Assembly (NCBI RefSeq): GCF_025642135.1
Contig: NZ_CP106793.1
Coordinates: 8,710,001-8,774,000 of the forward strand
Source: Streptomyces cynarae
GTDB taxonomy: Bacteria; Actinomycetota; Actinomycetes; Streptomycetales; Streptomycetaceae
Length of the DNA stretch: 64,000 nt
Direction: 5' to 3'
Below the pieces are notes generated by a model that was not told the origin of the DNA, did not search any database, and was given only the letters and a program-made list of their open reading frames with translations. Positions 1 through 9,307 of this stretch are shown piece after piece; within the stretch, counting starts at the first letter, position 1; each line of letters opens with the position of its first letter. The position numbers were made by a program, and so were the translations under genes.

Positions 1-363
1 GACCTCTACAGTGCCGCGTACGCCGCTGTCCAGCGTCGTTGCGTCGGACTCACCGGTATCCGTGCCGCTGTTACGCTGGTTTTGTGACGCGTTCCGGCCC
101 AGCGTGCCATATGGGTCCACCGAAACGGCAATCCAAAAGAGCGCCGCTTGCGTAACCAAAAAGCAGCCCCACCAGGGATACGTCCCTGGTCACGCGCCGA
201 TCGCCTGAGTCACGATGATCAATTCTTTCCATGGGGACCCGGGCGAGCGTGGTGATCCTGCTCGCGCTTCGCAGTGATGGGCAGCGGCCGGGACCTCCGT
301 CGTTGCGCGCCGTAGTGGCGCCGGCTTGAGGGTCTGCAGCTCCCACTCCCTGTGGAGGCCGGG
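1..363. other. Upstream region without a recognisable gene
   Basis: No frame here resembles a protein I recognise. The stretch lies upstream of the ferredoxin/P450 operon and probably contains its promoter. Apart from the inverted repeat at 171-190 I see nothing in it. Confidence 0.5.
171..190. promoter_or_regulatory. Perfect inverted repeat upstream of ferredoxin/P450 operon
   Basis: ACCAGGGA and TCCCTGGT form perfect 8-bp arms around a TACG centre, about 175 bp before the ferredoxin start. It could be an operator for a dimeric regulator of the P450 operon or a short terminator stem for an upstream gene. No T-run follows, so an operator is slightly favoured. This is inference from symmetry only. 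Confidence 0.35.
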
Positions 364-591
364 GTGAAAGTTGTCGTTGATCTTTCCCGATGCAAGGGGT
401 ATGCGCAGTGCGCGTTCCTGGCTCCGGAGGCGTTCCGGATGCACGGTGAGGAAGCGCTCATGTACGACCCGAACCCCGATGACGTCTGGCGCGACCAGGT
501 GCTACGCGCCGCTGCGGCGTGCCCGGTCCAGGCGATCCTGGTCGACCGGCTGGAGGCACGGCACGCACCGGCGGAGGCGTCGCCGTCATGA
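364..591 (+). CDS. [3Fe-4S]-type P450 ferredoxin
   Basis: A small electron carrier predicted to pass electrons from a ferredoxin reductase to a cytochrome P450. From the GTG at 364 the product has 75 residues. Cys10 and Cys16 (C-x5-C) and Cys53 followed by Pro match the three cluster ligands of actinobacterial [3Fe-4S] P450 ferredoxins. The GTG at 364 is chosen over the in-frame GTG at 352 because GGAGG at 353-357 sits six bases upstream of it. The stop overlaps the ATG of the next gene (ATGA), so translation is coupled. That neighbour encodes both the reductase and the P450, so the whole electron chain is made from two adjacent genes. Confidence 0.9.
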   Translation: MKVVVDLSRCKGYAQCAFLAPEAFRMHGEEALMYDPNPDDVWRDQVLRAAAACPVQAILVDRLEARHAPAEASPS

Positions 592-3212
592 CCAGTGCCG
601 ACAACCTGCGTGCGTTCAAGCGCGATGGCCGCATCGTGGTCGTCGGGGCTTCGCTGGCGGGGCTGCGGGCCGCGGAGGCTCTACGGGGGGAGGGTTTCAC
701 CGGATCGTTGACCATGATCGGTGACGAGTTGGGCGGGCCCTACGACCGGCCTCCCCTGTCCAAGCAAGTACTGAACGGGTGGGTGCCGGCCAGGGGCACC
801 ACTTTGCCCCGCCGTCGTGACATCGACGCGGAGTGGCTGCTGGGCGTGCCCGCCAGCGGGCTGGACCTCGCGACGAACCACGTGCGTCTCGCCGACGGAC
901 GCGAGGTTCCCTTCGACCGGGTGCTGATCTCTACCGGGGTACGGGCCCGGCCGTGGTTCGTCGAGTCCGAGGCTGCCCTGGACGGAGTGTTCGTCGTACG
1001 TACGCGCGAGCATGCCGAGAGCCTGCAGCGGGCCCTCGCCGCCGGGCCTTCCCGCGTTCTGGTAATCGGTGCGGGATTCACCGGCTCCGAGATCGCCTCC
1101 GTCTGCCGCGAGCGGGACATCCCGGTGACCGTCGTCGAAGTCGGGGCGGCCCCGCTGGCCGGGGCGCTGGGTGCCGTGATCGGTGAGGTCGCGGCGGACC
1201 TGCAGCGCGCTCACGGCGTCGACCTGCGGTGCGGTGTCAAGGTCACCCGGCTTGAGGGCGACGTGCAGGGACGGTTTCGCCGTGCTCACTTCGACGACGG
1301 CAGTACGGTCGATGCCGATGTGGCGGTGGTGGCACTCGGGAGCATCCGCAACACCGAGTGGCTACGGGATTCGGGACTGGCGGCGGGCGTGTGGGGAATC
1401 ACCTGCGACACGGGCTGCCGCGCCCTCGACATCAACGGCCGCGTCGCTGATGACGTCTTCGCCGCGGGAGACGTGGCACGTTGCCCGAACCCCATCTACG
1501 ATTCCCGGCTCATCGCACAGGAGCACTGGGCCAACGCCGTGGAACAGGCCGAGGTCGCGGCACACAACATGGTCAGCGCCCAGGCGGACCGCCGGCCCCA
1601 CCTGTCCATCCCGCTGTTCTGGTCGATCCAGTTCGGCGTCAACATCAAGTCCGTCGGCGTGCCGACCTTCGCCGACGAGGTGGTCGTCACCCAGGGATCG
1701 CTGGACGACCACCGTTTCGTCACGGCATATGGCTATCGGGGCCGCGTCACGGCTGCCGTGAGCTTCAACAACGGCAAGTGGCTGGACCACTACCGACGGC
1801 TGATCGAGACGGCCGCACCTTTCCCGCCCCGCTGCCCCACGCCGGACCAGCCGTCCGACACGAAACCGGTGCCCGTCGACTTCCCCGGCCCCGCCCTGCT
1901 CGCGCCGGGCGCCACGGTGGTCGTCACAGGCCATGCCCCGGGTGAGCGCCGGGCCACGGCCGTGCACCAGCATCGACAGGAGGAAGGCCGGACGACCACG
2001 ACCGGGACGCCCGGCACGCTGCAACGGATCTTCGACTACTCCGCCCGGGCCGACCCCTACCCGCTGTATGCCGAGTTGCGCAGGACGCCGGTGGCCCGGC
2101 AGGAGGACGACAGCTACGTCATCAGTACCCATCGCGAGATCACGGACGTGCTGAATGACCCGCATCTGAGTTCCGACCTGCGCAATCTGTCGCGTCCGAT
2201 GCCCCCAGCCGAGGAAGGGGTCACGTCGTCGTTCATCCACATGGACTCGCCCGAGCACGATCGCCTGCGGCGTATGGCGATGCGTCACTTCGGCCCCCCG
2301 CACACCCCTGGACTGGTGACCGGACTTGAAGGCTTCCTGACCGCCACCGTCGGCAGCCTGATCGACGATTTGGCGGGCAAGGAGCAGATCGACGTCGTCG
2401 ACGACTTTGCCCTTCCATTCCCCGTAACCGTGACCTGTCACTTGCTCGGCGTGCCAGGCGAGGACGAGCCGAGGTTCCACCTCTGGGTGAACGACATCAT
2501 GAACTCGATCGACTACAACCCCGAGACCGACCCGAAGGAGAAACTGGACAAGGGCATACAGGCCCGCAAGGACTTGCGCCAGCGCCTCGGCGAGTTGGTG
2601 GAACAGCGCCACGGCCGGCCAGGAGACGACCTGCTGTCACGGCTGGCCAACGACGACGGGCCCGACGGCCGGATGGCCGACGCCGAAATCGTCGCCACCG
2701 CCAGACTGCTCCTCATCGCAGGCCATGAGACCATCGTCAACCTCATCACCAACGGCATGCTGACGCTGCTGCGCCACCCGCAGGTGCTACAGCGACTGCG
2801 CCACGAACCGGACCTCGTCGTGCCGCTGGTCGAGGAACTGCTGCGCTACGAGCCCCCCGTGCACATCATTCCCTGGCGGGCGGCGTACAGCGACATCACC
2901 GTCGCCGACACCGTCATCCCCAAGGGTTCGCAGATCATGCTCATGTTGGCCTCAGGCAGCCGAGATCCGAAGCGCTTCCACGATCCCGACCGCTTCGACC
3001 CGGATCGGCGTGACAACCAGCACCTGGGGTTCGGAAGCGGCGTCCACCTGTGCTTCGGCGGTCCGCTGGCCCGGCGGGAAACCCAGATCGCGCTGACCGA
3101 GCTGGTGCGCCGGCTCGACCGCCCCAGGCTTGTCGCCGACCCGCCGCCGTACCGGCCCAGCCCCGTTCTTCGGGGTCCCATCCATCTGGACATCGAGCAG
3201 GGGGACCGTTGA
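588..3212 (+). CDS. Ferredoxin reductase-cytochrome P450 fusion protein
   Basis: One 874-residue open frame. Residues 1 to about 440 are a FAD/NAD(P)H ferredoxin reductase: a FAD-binding GxSLAG loop near residue 20, a second dinucleotide loop (GAGFTG) near 175, and an A-G-D segment near 300. From about residue 480 it is a bacterial CYP: I-helix AGHET at 711, ExxR as EELLR at 749, and heme ligand Cys822 in an FGxGxHxCxG loop. The two parts are usually separate genes. At the joint, AGGAGGAAGG (1978-1987) stands four bases before an ACG at 1992, exactly where a separate P450 gene would be expected to start, and no in-frame ATG or GTG is nearby. The reductase gene has apparently lost its stop and the P450 its start. 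The substrate is unknown. The ferredoxin gene overlaps upstream. Confidence 0.9.
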   Translation: MTSADNLRAFKRDGRIVVVGASLAGLRAAEALRGEGFTGSLTMIGDELGGPYDRPPLSKQVLNGWVPARGTTLPRRRDIDAEWLLGVPASGLDLATNHVRLADGREVPFDRVLISTGVRARPWFVESEAALDGVFVVRTREHAESLQRALAAGPSRVLVIGAGFTGSEIASVCRERDIPVTVVEVGAAPLAGALGAVIGEVAADLQRAHGVDLRCGVKVTRLEGDVQGRFRRAHFDDGSTVDADVAVVALGSIRNTEWLRDSGLAAGVWGITCDTGCRALDINGRVADDVFAAGDVARCPNPIYDSRLIAQEHWANAVEQAEVAAHNMVSAQADRRPHLSIPLFWSIQFGVNIKSVGVPTFADEVVVTQGSLDDHRFVTAYGYRGRVTAAVSFNNGKWLDHYRRLIETAAPFPPRCPTPDQPSDTKPVPVDFPGPALLAPGATVVVTGHAPGERRATAVHQHRQEEGRTTTTGTPGTLQRIFDYSARADPYPLYAELRRTPVARQEDDSYVISTHREITDVLNDPHLSSDLRNLSRPMPPAEEGVTSSFIHMDSPEHDRLRRMAMRHFGPPHTPGLVTGLEGFLTATVGSLIDDLAGKEQIDVVDDFALPFPVTVTCHLLGVPGEDEPRFHLWVNDIMNSIDYNPETDPKEKLDKGIQARKDLRQRLGELVEQRHGRPGDDLLSRLANDDGPDGRMADAEIVATARLLLIAGHETIVNLITNGMLTLLRHPQVLQRLRHEPDLVVPLVEELLRYEPPVHIIPWRAAYSDITVADTVIPKGSQIMLMLASGSRDPKRFHDPDRFDPDRRDNQHLGFGSGVHLCFGGPLARRETQIALTELVRRLDRPRLVADPPPYRPSPVLRGPIHLDIEQGDR

Positions 3213-3563
3213 CACGGCAGCCGAGGGCAGCTGCGAGGTCGCGCCGCGAACGGCCCGGTCGGCCGGCTCTGCATTCGACAGCAACTCGCTACTCTCCTCA
3301 GCTCCCATCCCGTCCACCGTCTGGCCGCCACGGTCCTCCTGCCAGAGCGGGAGCGGCATCGCTTCGTGGACGACTGCTCACTCCGCATCCGTCATATCCA
3401 ATGGATAGCCCGGCCACCTGTGCGGATGGTTGCCTGCGTTTCCGAACCGGTGCGCGAGGCAGTCACACGACCGGGTAGCCGGACCGGACCCGGCCGGCGC
3501 GAACACGTACAACGGCGGCAACAGGGCCTCCTGCGTGCTCGTTGGTTCGACAACCCCAGCCGC
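3213..3563. other. Convergent intergenic region
   Basis: About 350 bases between the 3' ends of the P450 fusion and the XRE regulator. I recognise no gene here and no convincing hairpin terminator. Confidence 0.5.
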
Positions 3564-4466
3564 TCAGTGCAGCCGGTCGGTGGGCTCCGCCTGGACGGGA
3601 GTGGCTGCCAGGCTGGCGAGCAGCTTGAGGCGCTCTTCCGAGGTGCTGCCCGGTTCGGCGGTGTAGAGACTCAGGTCGTGCACGGTCCGGTGAGACACGG
3701 GCAGGCCGAGAGACTGGTAGGTCAGCTCCAGAAGGCCGACCTCGGGGTGCTGCAGCCGCTTGATGCCCTCGTGGCGGATACGGACGTCGTGCGCGGCCCA
3801 CATGGTGCGGAAGTCGGCGCTGAGCGTGGACAGTTCGCCGATCAGCTCGCGCAGGGCCCGATCATGCGGCTCACGCCCGGCCTCGGCACGCAGCAACGCG
3901 ACGGTGACGGCGGCGCCGGCGTCCCAGTCGACGAAGAAGTCCTGTGAGCCAGGGTCGAGGAAGTGGTAGCGGGCGAAGTTGGGACGGCCGCGTTTGTCGG
4001 TGGTGCGGCTGTCGAACATCGGTGCGTGCAGGGCCCTGGCGAGCGCGTTGTGGGCGATGACGTCCAAGCGGCCGTTGCGTACGAAGGCGGCGGACATCGT
4101 GATGGAGCCGAGCAACCACTGGATGCGGGGCGGGACTTCGACGTCCCTGCGGCGGGACGGCGCGCGGGGTGCGGGCCGTGCGGCGCGGGCCAGGTCGAAC
4201 AGATAGGTGCGCTCGTCCTCGTCCAGTTGCAAGGCATTGGCGACCGCGGTCAGCACGTCTTCGGACACTCCGCTGATATGGCCCTTCTCCAGCCGGGTGT
4301 ACCACTCGGTGCTCACCCCGGCCAGCACGGCGACCTCCTCACGCCGCAGTCCCGGGACCCGGCGGCGGCCGCTGGTGGGCAGCCCGGCCTGCTCCGGGGT
4401 GATCTTCGCGCGGCGGCTGGCAAGAAAGTCCCGGATCTGCGCACGGTGATCGCTTCGGTCGTCCAT
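3564..4466 (-). CDS. XRE-family regulator with MmyB-like ligand domain
   Basis: A 300-residue DNA-binding regulator. The N-terminus has the helix-turn-helix typical of the actinobacterial MmyB-like group (LRREEVAVLAGVSTEWYTRL, about residues 40-60), followed by a segment with LDEDERTYLFDLA. The C-terminal two thirds correspond to the MmyB-like ligand-binding domain (W-LL, NGRLDVIAHN, DWDAGAAVTVALLRAEAG). The start at 4466 gives the usual length; an in-frame upstream extension is probably untranslated. It diverges from a remnant of an MFS drug-efflux gene, an arrangement in which such regulators commonly control the pump or an oxidoreductase. The ligand is unknown. Confidence 0.9.
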   Translation of the reverse strand: MDDRSDHRAQIRDFLASRRAKITPEQAGLPTSGRRRVPGLRREEVAVLAGVSTEWYTRLEKGHISGVSEDVLTAVANALQLDEDERTYLFDLARAARPAPRAPSRRRDVEVPPRIQWLLGSITMSAAFVRNGRLDVIAHNALARALHAPMFDSRTTDKRGRPNFARYHFLDPGSQDFFVDWDAGAAVTVALLRAEAGREPHDRALRELIGELSTLSADFRTMWAAHDVRIRHEGIKRLQHPEVGLLELTYQSLGLPVSHRTVHDLSLYTAEPGSTSEERLKLLASLAATPVQAEPTDRLH

Positions 4467-4599
4467 GCGATCCACGGTAGCCAGCGAGGGGCGCCGAGGG
4501 AGGTTGAGCTTGTACCCCCCATAAACACGACCTTCTCCGCCCGCGCCGAAGCCGGTCTCCTGGAACACGTACCCCGATCACGACCCACGGAGATGAACC

Positions 4600-4815
4600 T
4601 TGAGTACGCGAGGAGGAACCCTTCACGCCCCCGCCGAAGCACGGGCCGAGGAGCCTCAGCAGGCGGCGCCCTCCCGGCTTCCGCTCGTCGTGTACGTGCT
4701 CGCGCTGAGCACGTTCCTGATGGGCACCACCGAGTTCGTCGTGGCCGGCCTGCTGCCCGAGATCGCGGGAGACATGCAGGTCAGCGTCGCCCGGACCGGC
4801 CTGATGATCACCGGC
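4600..4815 (+). pseudogene. 5' remnant of an MFS efflux transporter
   Basis: Translation from a TTG at 4600, with GGAG upstream, gives about 72 residues matching the start of DHA1-type MFS efflux proteins: a first membrane helix with VLALSTFLMGTTEFVVAGL and then LPEIAGDMQVSVARTGLMI. Full proteins have about 400 residues and twelve helices. After about 4815 the frame stays open but has no transporter character; it runs antisense to the neighbouring oxidoreductase. The gene was cut off by a rearrangement. Its divergence from the XRE regulator suggests a lost regulator/pump pair. Confidence 0.8.
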
Positions 4816-4986
4816 GAGCGCCAACGGCGCTGGAGTGAGCGGCGCCTGGTCTGGATCGCGTCAGCGATACTTCATGGCTGTGACGAGCGAGGACACCCCG
4901 GCGGCCAGACCGCCGCAGCCTCCGGCCAGACGTCAGATCCGGTCCTGCCGGAATGTCTGCTCGATCGTCGCCTCGGGCAGCCGCGG

Positions 4987-5904
4987 TCAGGGCCGGAGCA
5001 CGATCTTGCCGTGGGTGTGCTGCTGTTCCAGCTCGAGGAAGGCGTCTCGCACCTGTTCCAGCGGGTAGGTGCGGGCGATCGGCACCTCCAACTGCCCGCG
5101 CGCGGCAAGCCGGGCCAGCTCGCCGAGCACGACCGCACACGCCGCCGCACCTTCTCCGTAGGTCCGCGCGCCGACCTCGGCCGCGGCCTGCCAGTCGCGG
5201 ATCGTGTTGATCCGCTCGGGCTGCACGCCCAACTCCACTGCCAGTGCCACGTAGCCGTCGCCGAAGGTGTCGATGAACGCGTCGACCCTGCCGCCGGACG
5301 CCTGACGGATCCGCTCGGCCACGCCTGGCCCGTACTCGACCGGGAGGACACCGCGCTCCTTCAACCAAGCGTGGTTCCGCTCGCTCGCCAGCCCGATCAC
5401 TGTGGCGCCACGCCGCCGCGCGAGCTGCACGGCAAGCGACCCGACTCCGCCCGCCGCACCGGAGACGACGACCGTGTCGTCCGGGCCGGGGTCCACCGCG
5501 AACACGGTGGCGTAGGCGGTCGTGCCGGCCACGTACAGCGCCCCGGCCACCTCCCAGGCCAACCCCGCTGGACGGGAGACCAGATTCACGTCGTCGACAA
5601 CGACGAACTGCGCATGGCTGGCCCGCCTGTGAGTGAAGCCCAAAACCTCATCACCCACCGCGAAGCCCCTAACGTGCGGGCCGGCCTCCACCACGACGCC
5701 GGCCAGATCACTGCCCTGCCCGGAGGGAAACGACGCCGGCCAGCGTTCGTGCAACGCGCCCGTGCGGATGTGCGCCTCGCCGGGCTGGATCCCCGCTGCG
5801 CGGACCTCGACCAGCACCTGCCCTGGACCGGGCACCGGCCGCTCCACCTCCTCCACCCGCAGCACATCGATCCCGCCGTACTCGTGAAACCGAACCGCCC
5901 GCAT
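4987..5904 (-). CDS. NADP-dependent zinc-less alcohol dehydrogenase / quinone oxidoreductase
   Basis: A 305-residue member of the MDR quinone reductase family. The N-terminal GroES-like fold starts MRAVRFHEYGGIDVLRVEEV and the Rossmann loop is GAAGGVGSLAVQLARRRG. The C-terminus (ARTYPLEQVRDAFLELEQ, GKIVLRP) is standard. Structural-zinc cysteines are absent, as expected for quinone-oxidoreductase-like members using NADPH. The start at 5904 gives the family length. It has no operon partner; upstream lies an SDR remnant and downstream the MFS remnant. Confidence 0.9.
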   Translation of the reverse strand: MRAVRFHEYGGIDVLRVEEVERPVPGPGQVLVEVRAAGIQPGEAHIRTGALHERWPASFPSGQGSDLAGVVVEAGPHVRGFAVGDEVLGFTHRRASHAQFVVVDDVNLVSRPAGLAWEVAGALYVAGTTAYATVFAVDPGPDDTVVVSGAAGGVGSLAVQLARRRGATVIGLASERNHAWLKERGVLPVEYGPGVAERIRQASGGRVDAFIDTFGDGYVALAVELGVQPERINTIRDWQAAAEVGARTYGEGAAACAVVLGELARLAARGQLEVPIARTYPLEQVRDAFLELEQQHTHGKIVLRP

Positions 5905-6055
5905 CGCGTGATCACCGCACCTTCTCGTCCGGACAAGGCTTGGCCGGCCGCGTGTCGGAAGGCCGACGCCGACCGTGCCACCGTGTTCAAAGATCAAGCG
6001 CGGATCCGTATTCCCAGGAGCACTACCGACGGCGATGTCCCGCGCCGGGCAAGTT

Positions 6056-6286
6056 GGACGCACCGCGGACATCGTCGCCGACGCGGCGGTACACATCCTC
6101 AGCCGACCGTCACGGGACTGCACCGGCAACACGTCCATCTACGCCGACGTTTTGCGTTGCATCGGTATGACCGACATCGCGAAGTACGGCGTCGGTCGCG
6201 CGCTCGAGTACGACCTCTTCGTCGGCTCCGTCGGGTGCAGCACCGCCGGACCCAAAGCTGGGCCGGCAGACGGCCGCAGCCCCTGA
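6056..6286 (+). pseudogene. 3' remnant of an SDR dehydrogenase
   Basis: The frame reads TADIVADAAVHILSRPSRDC followed by TGNT, IYADVL, GMTDIAKYG and LEYDLFVG. This is the C-terminus of the hydroxysteroid-dehydrogenase-like-2 group of SDRs, where ADAA-IL-R-S--CTGNT and TD---Y are typical. Nothing of the Rossmann core is present upstream and the tail continues into unrelated sequence, so only about 60 residues survive. Confidence 0.7.
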
Positions 6287-6479
6287 GGCGGCTGCAAAGC
6301 GGTGCGAGAGCACTAGGTCCATGGGATGACGCGGGCTCGGACCGGAGTCGCATCCCGATGCCGTACCGCACAGCTAATCTGGGCCATCGACCCTGGCCAG
6401 GAGAATGATGCCGCAGTGCTCCCGCCCGGTCTGGGGTGACGATGGAAACGGGGTGCGTGCGGGTGACGGGATAGGGCTG

Positions 6480-7079
6480 ATGCAGGCACCGGACGATGTC
6501 TCCGCCGGCTCGAAGCGATGCGACGCCGCCCGCAATCGTGCCCGGCTGCTGGAGGCCGCCCGGCACCTGGTCGACGACCTGGGCGCGGAACAGATGACCA
6601 TGGAAGCGGTCGCGAAGGAAGCCGGCGTGGGGAAGGGCACCCTCTTCCGCCGGTTCGGCGACCGGGACGGCCTCCTGCGAGCCCTCCTTGACGAGGCAGA
6701 GGCGGAGTTCCACGAGGCGTACGCCTCCGGTCCCCCGCCCCTGGGCCCCGGTGCCCCGGCAGCGGACCGGCTGACGGCCTTCGGCAGCACCCTGATCAGC
6801 CGCATGGCCAGTGACGACGATCTCGGTGCGTCACTCGCGCGTCAGCTCCGACGACGCAGCCGCAATGCGTCCGAGACGGGCCGGGCTTTCCACCGTCACG
6901 TCTCGACCCTTCTGCGGGAAGCGGGAGTCGACGCCGACCACGACATGCTGGCCCACGCCATGCTCGCTTTCACGACCTTCGAGACGGCGGACCACCTGCG
7001 CCGTGAGTGCGACGTTCCCACCGAGCGGCTCCAGGCCACCTGGGCGCAACTGGTACGCCTGGTGACCCGACCGGACTGA
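6480..7079 (+). CDS. TetR/AcrR-family regulator
   Basis: A 199-residue repressor-type protein. The N-terminal helix-turn-helix is clear (RARLLEAARHLVDDLGAEQM, then VAKEAGVGKGTLFRRFGDRD, about residues 20-60). The rest is an alpha-helical ligand-binding domain. The start at 6480 places the HTH at the normal distance; an in-frame ATG at 6405 would add 25 residues of no family character. Its target is not evident: upstream is an SDR remnant and downstream a degraded region. Confidence 0.9.
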   Translation: MQAPDDVSAGSKRCDAARNRARLLEAARHLVDDLGAEQMTMEAVAKEAGVGKGTLFRRFGDRDGLLRALLDEAEAEFHEAYASGPPPLGPGAPAADRLTAFGSTLISRMASDDDLGASLARQLRRRSRNASETGRAFHRHVSTLLREAGVDADHDMLAHAMLAFTTFETADHLRRECDVPTERLQATWAQLVRLVTRPD

Positions 7080-7277
7080 CACGCGGTTGGTGTCCCACAC
7101 GTGTGAGTCTCTGTGTCTCAGGGGGCGGCCGTGCGCTGTGACTGTTCGGTCCCGGTGTGCGGGATCGTGCTCTTCAAGCGGGCCGACCAGGAGATCTCCG
7201 CCGAGGAGGTGGAGAACCTCGTCTACCGCCTGCCGGGCGTCTCCAGCGTCGTGGTCCGGCGTTGGACGGAGATGGGC

Positions 7278-7586
7278 CTGCGCGTGCTCGCGGACGATGT
7301 CGATCACACGGTCCCTCAGGTCTGTCAGGTCATGCAGAGCGCCCCAGCCGATATGGCCTCCGACGAGGCGTACGCTCTCTCCGTTGCGTCTGGGCGCGAT
7401 GAGGCCGAGCAGGCCGAGTCGGAATAGCGCCGCTTCGAGTTGGTTGGGCGTTACGGCGGCGTCCTTGGACAGTTCGTCGATCGGCAGCGGCCTGGCGGCG
7501 TCGACGGTGTGATGGCCGACGAGGGCGGTGAGGAGTCGGCCCGAGGTCCCCGGGAACAGGGCGGAGAGCGGAGGCCGGAAGTTCAT
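7278..7586 (-). pseudogene. Winged-helix N-terminal domain, probably 3'-truncated
   Basis: From the ATG at 7586, with AAGGA upstream, about 100 residues look like a DNA-binding winged helix: MNFRPPLSALFPGTSGRLLT, then LPIDELSKDAAVTPNQLEAA and LFRLGLLGLIAPRRN. Actinobacterial proteins starting this way often continue into a nucleotidyltransferase domain; no such domain follows. The open frame runs on but becomes antisense to GC-biased sequence on the + strand (7113-7427), which I could not identify. I infer a truncated gene joined to unrelated DNA near 7280. Confidence 0.45.
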
Positions 7587-7698
7587 GGCACGGTCCTTGG
7601 TACAACATGGGACGGGGTTTCTCGCCGGCTTCGCCAGGCGGGTGGCATCGACGACGAAGCCGGCGAGAGTCTGATCTCCGGACGCCGGAATCTGGACG

Positions 7699-8175
7699 TC
7701 AGACGCCAGGAGCCGGATCGTTCGCGAGTGCGTCGGCGGCAGCGTCGAACTCCTCGATGACATCGAGGAATCCGGCCTTGCCCCACAGGGTCAGACCCAG
7801 AACGGCGATACCAACGGCCGTCATGTGCACGGCTCCTGGGACGTCCCGGCAGGACAACGCGCGCATCGCCGACTCGTCACCTACGGCCCAGGCCCGCGCC
7901 GCCTCGGCCATGGCGAACTCGTAGTGGGGCGGCGCCGCGGTGGCGATGTCGTCGGAGCGCCGGACCAGGTCGTCCAGTTTCCAGTGCCTGCCGGCCAGTT
8001 CCATGATGCTGATGGTGGAGCGCAGCAGACCAGTCAGCAGGGCGTACACCTCGATCCAGCCGCTGGCGTCCAGACCGGCCAGTGCCTCCTGGACCGCAGC
8101 GGCGTCTTTGTGCGCGTAGCCTCGAACCACGCTCAACGCGCGGTCGCGGCAAGTCCTCTGCGGTGCATCGCTCAT
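7699..8175 (-). CDS. Hypothetical protein, mostly helical
   Basis: A 158-residue protein I do not recognise. It starts MSDAPQRTCRDRALSVVRGY and is predicted mainly helical, with two hydrophobic stretches (EVYALLTGLLRSTISIMEL and AVGIAVLGLTLWG). The start at 8175 is preferred over an upstream extension rich in Arg. Neighbours give no functional clue. Confidence 0.6.
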   Translation of the reverse strand: MSDAPQRTCRDRALSVVRGYAHKDAAAVQEALAGLDASGWIEVYALLTGLLRSTISIMELAGRHWKLDDLVRRSDDIATAAPPHYEFAMAEAARAWAVGDESAMRALSCRDVPGAVHMTAVGIAVLGLTLWGKAGFLDVIEEFDAAADALANDPAPGV

Positions 8176-8510
8176 GCGGTTCACCGTATTGTCGTCCGAG
8201 CGGGCGCGAATCGGTCTCCCGGCCCAACGCGCCTCCGAAATAAGCAGTAAGACCAACGACCACTTTGGGCCGGCAGCCGGGTGTGCGACGTAAGGAGCGG
8301 GTCGTAACCGCCGGAGTCCGACACGGCGTCAAGGGCCGCGAGAGCGAGGTGCTCCACAATCGTGCGGGCCGGGGTGCGGTCATCTCGGCGATGCCGCGTG
8401 CCGGCCCGGTGTCGGCCTTTCATGTTCTCCGCCCTGCGCTTTTGGCGGTGTTGCTGGGACTCATCGTGCCGCCAGCTTATGGCCATCGGCGCAGTCCGCC
8501 GCCCACTGGC
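8176..8510. other. Region without a clear gene
   Basis: Intergenic sequence between the hypothetical gene and the rhamnosidase remnant. A possible secretion signal can be read at about 8390-8480 (HVLRPALLAVLLGLIVPPAY) in frame with the first part of the remnant, but codon bias is weak and this may be chance. Confidence 0.35.
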
Positions 8511-9307
8511 GGGTATCACACGGCCGCGCACGACATGGCGCAGATCGCCGGTGTGCTGGGGAAGAAGGCGGACCAGGACAAGTACTCCGAGCTTGCCTCG
8601 ACCGTGGCCGACGAGTTCACCACGAGGATGCCGCAGCCGTCTACTACGGCAGTGACAGCGAGACCTCGAACGCGATGGCCCTGGACGCCGGCTTGGTCCC
8701 CGCGACCGACCAGCAGCAGGTACTCGACCGGCTGGTCGCCTCCGTCCGCACGGCCGGCAACCACATCACCAGCGGCTCGGTCGGGCTCGGGCCGCTCTTC
8801 CGGGCCCTGCACGCGGGTGGACGCGACGACATCATTTACGACATGGTCGTGAACCCCACCTCGCCCGGCTACGGCTACCTCGTCACCAGCGGCCACACCA
8901 CCCTCTCCGAGTCCCTCGACGGTTCCGGCTCGCAGAACCACCACTTCCTGGGCCAGGTCGACGCCTGGCTCGTCAACGAGCTCGCCGGCATCAATCAGGC
9001 GCCGGGCTCGATCGGTTACCACCAGCTGTTGACAGCTCCCGGGGTGGTCGGGGACCTCACCCGTGCCTCGGGCAGCTACCGCACTCCGCAGGGCCTGGTA
9101 ACCAGCAAGTGGCAGAAGGACGGCCACGGCCGCTTCAGCCTCAAGGTCACTGTCCCCCCAGGCAGCACCGCCGTGGTCCGCGTGCCTGCGGACGCCCATG
9201 ACCGCATCACCGCGAGGGGCTCCACCCGACCGTCGCCTCAGGAGCGGACCGATTCCGCGACGACCTACCGCGTCTCTGCGGGCAGCTACACCTTCGCCGT
9301 GGGCTGA
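8511..9307 (+). pseudogene. GH78 alpha-L-rhamnosidase C-terminal remnant, frameshifted
   Basis: Two frames together read as the end of a bacterial alpha-L-rhamnosidase. The first has GGYHTAAHDMAQIAGVLGKK and DQDKYSELASTVADEFTTR; after a shift near 8630 the second has AVYYGSDSETSNAMALDAG, then GLGPLFRALHAGGRDDIIYD, SPGYGYLVTSGHTTLSES, SQNHHFLGQVDAWLV and the beta-sandwich tail ending SAGSYTFAVG. These correspond to the (alpha/alpha)6 barrel and C-terminal domain. Full enzymes have about 900-1,000 residues, so roughly the first 700 are missing. It cannot make an active enzyme. Confidence 0.75.

Noticed and set aside
1362..2612. Long minus-strand frame across the reductase-P450 gene
   Set aside because: It is a shadow of the plus-strand gene, which has full domain motifs.
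4600..6408. A 602-codon open frame on the + strand
   Set aside because: Only the first 72 or so codons match an MFS protein; the rest is antisense to the quinone oxidoreductase and open because of base composition.
7113..7427. A 104-codon + strand frame
   Set aside because: GC bias is good only up to about 7300 and the rest is antisense to a winged-helix fragment; no family recognised, so not called as a gene.
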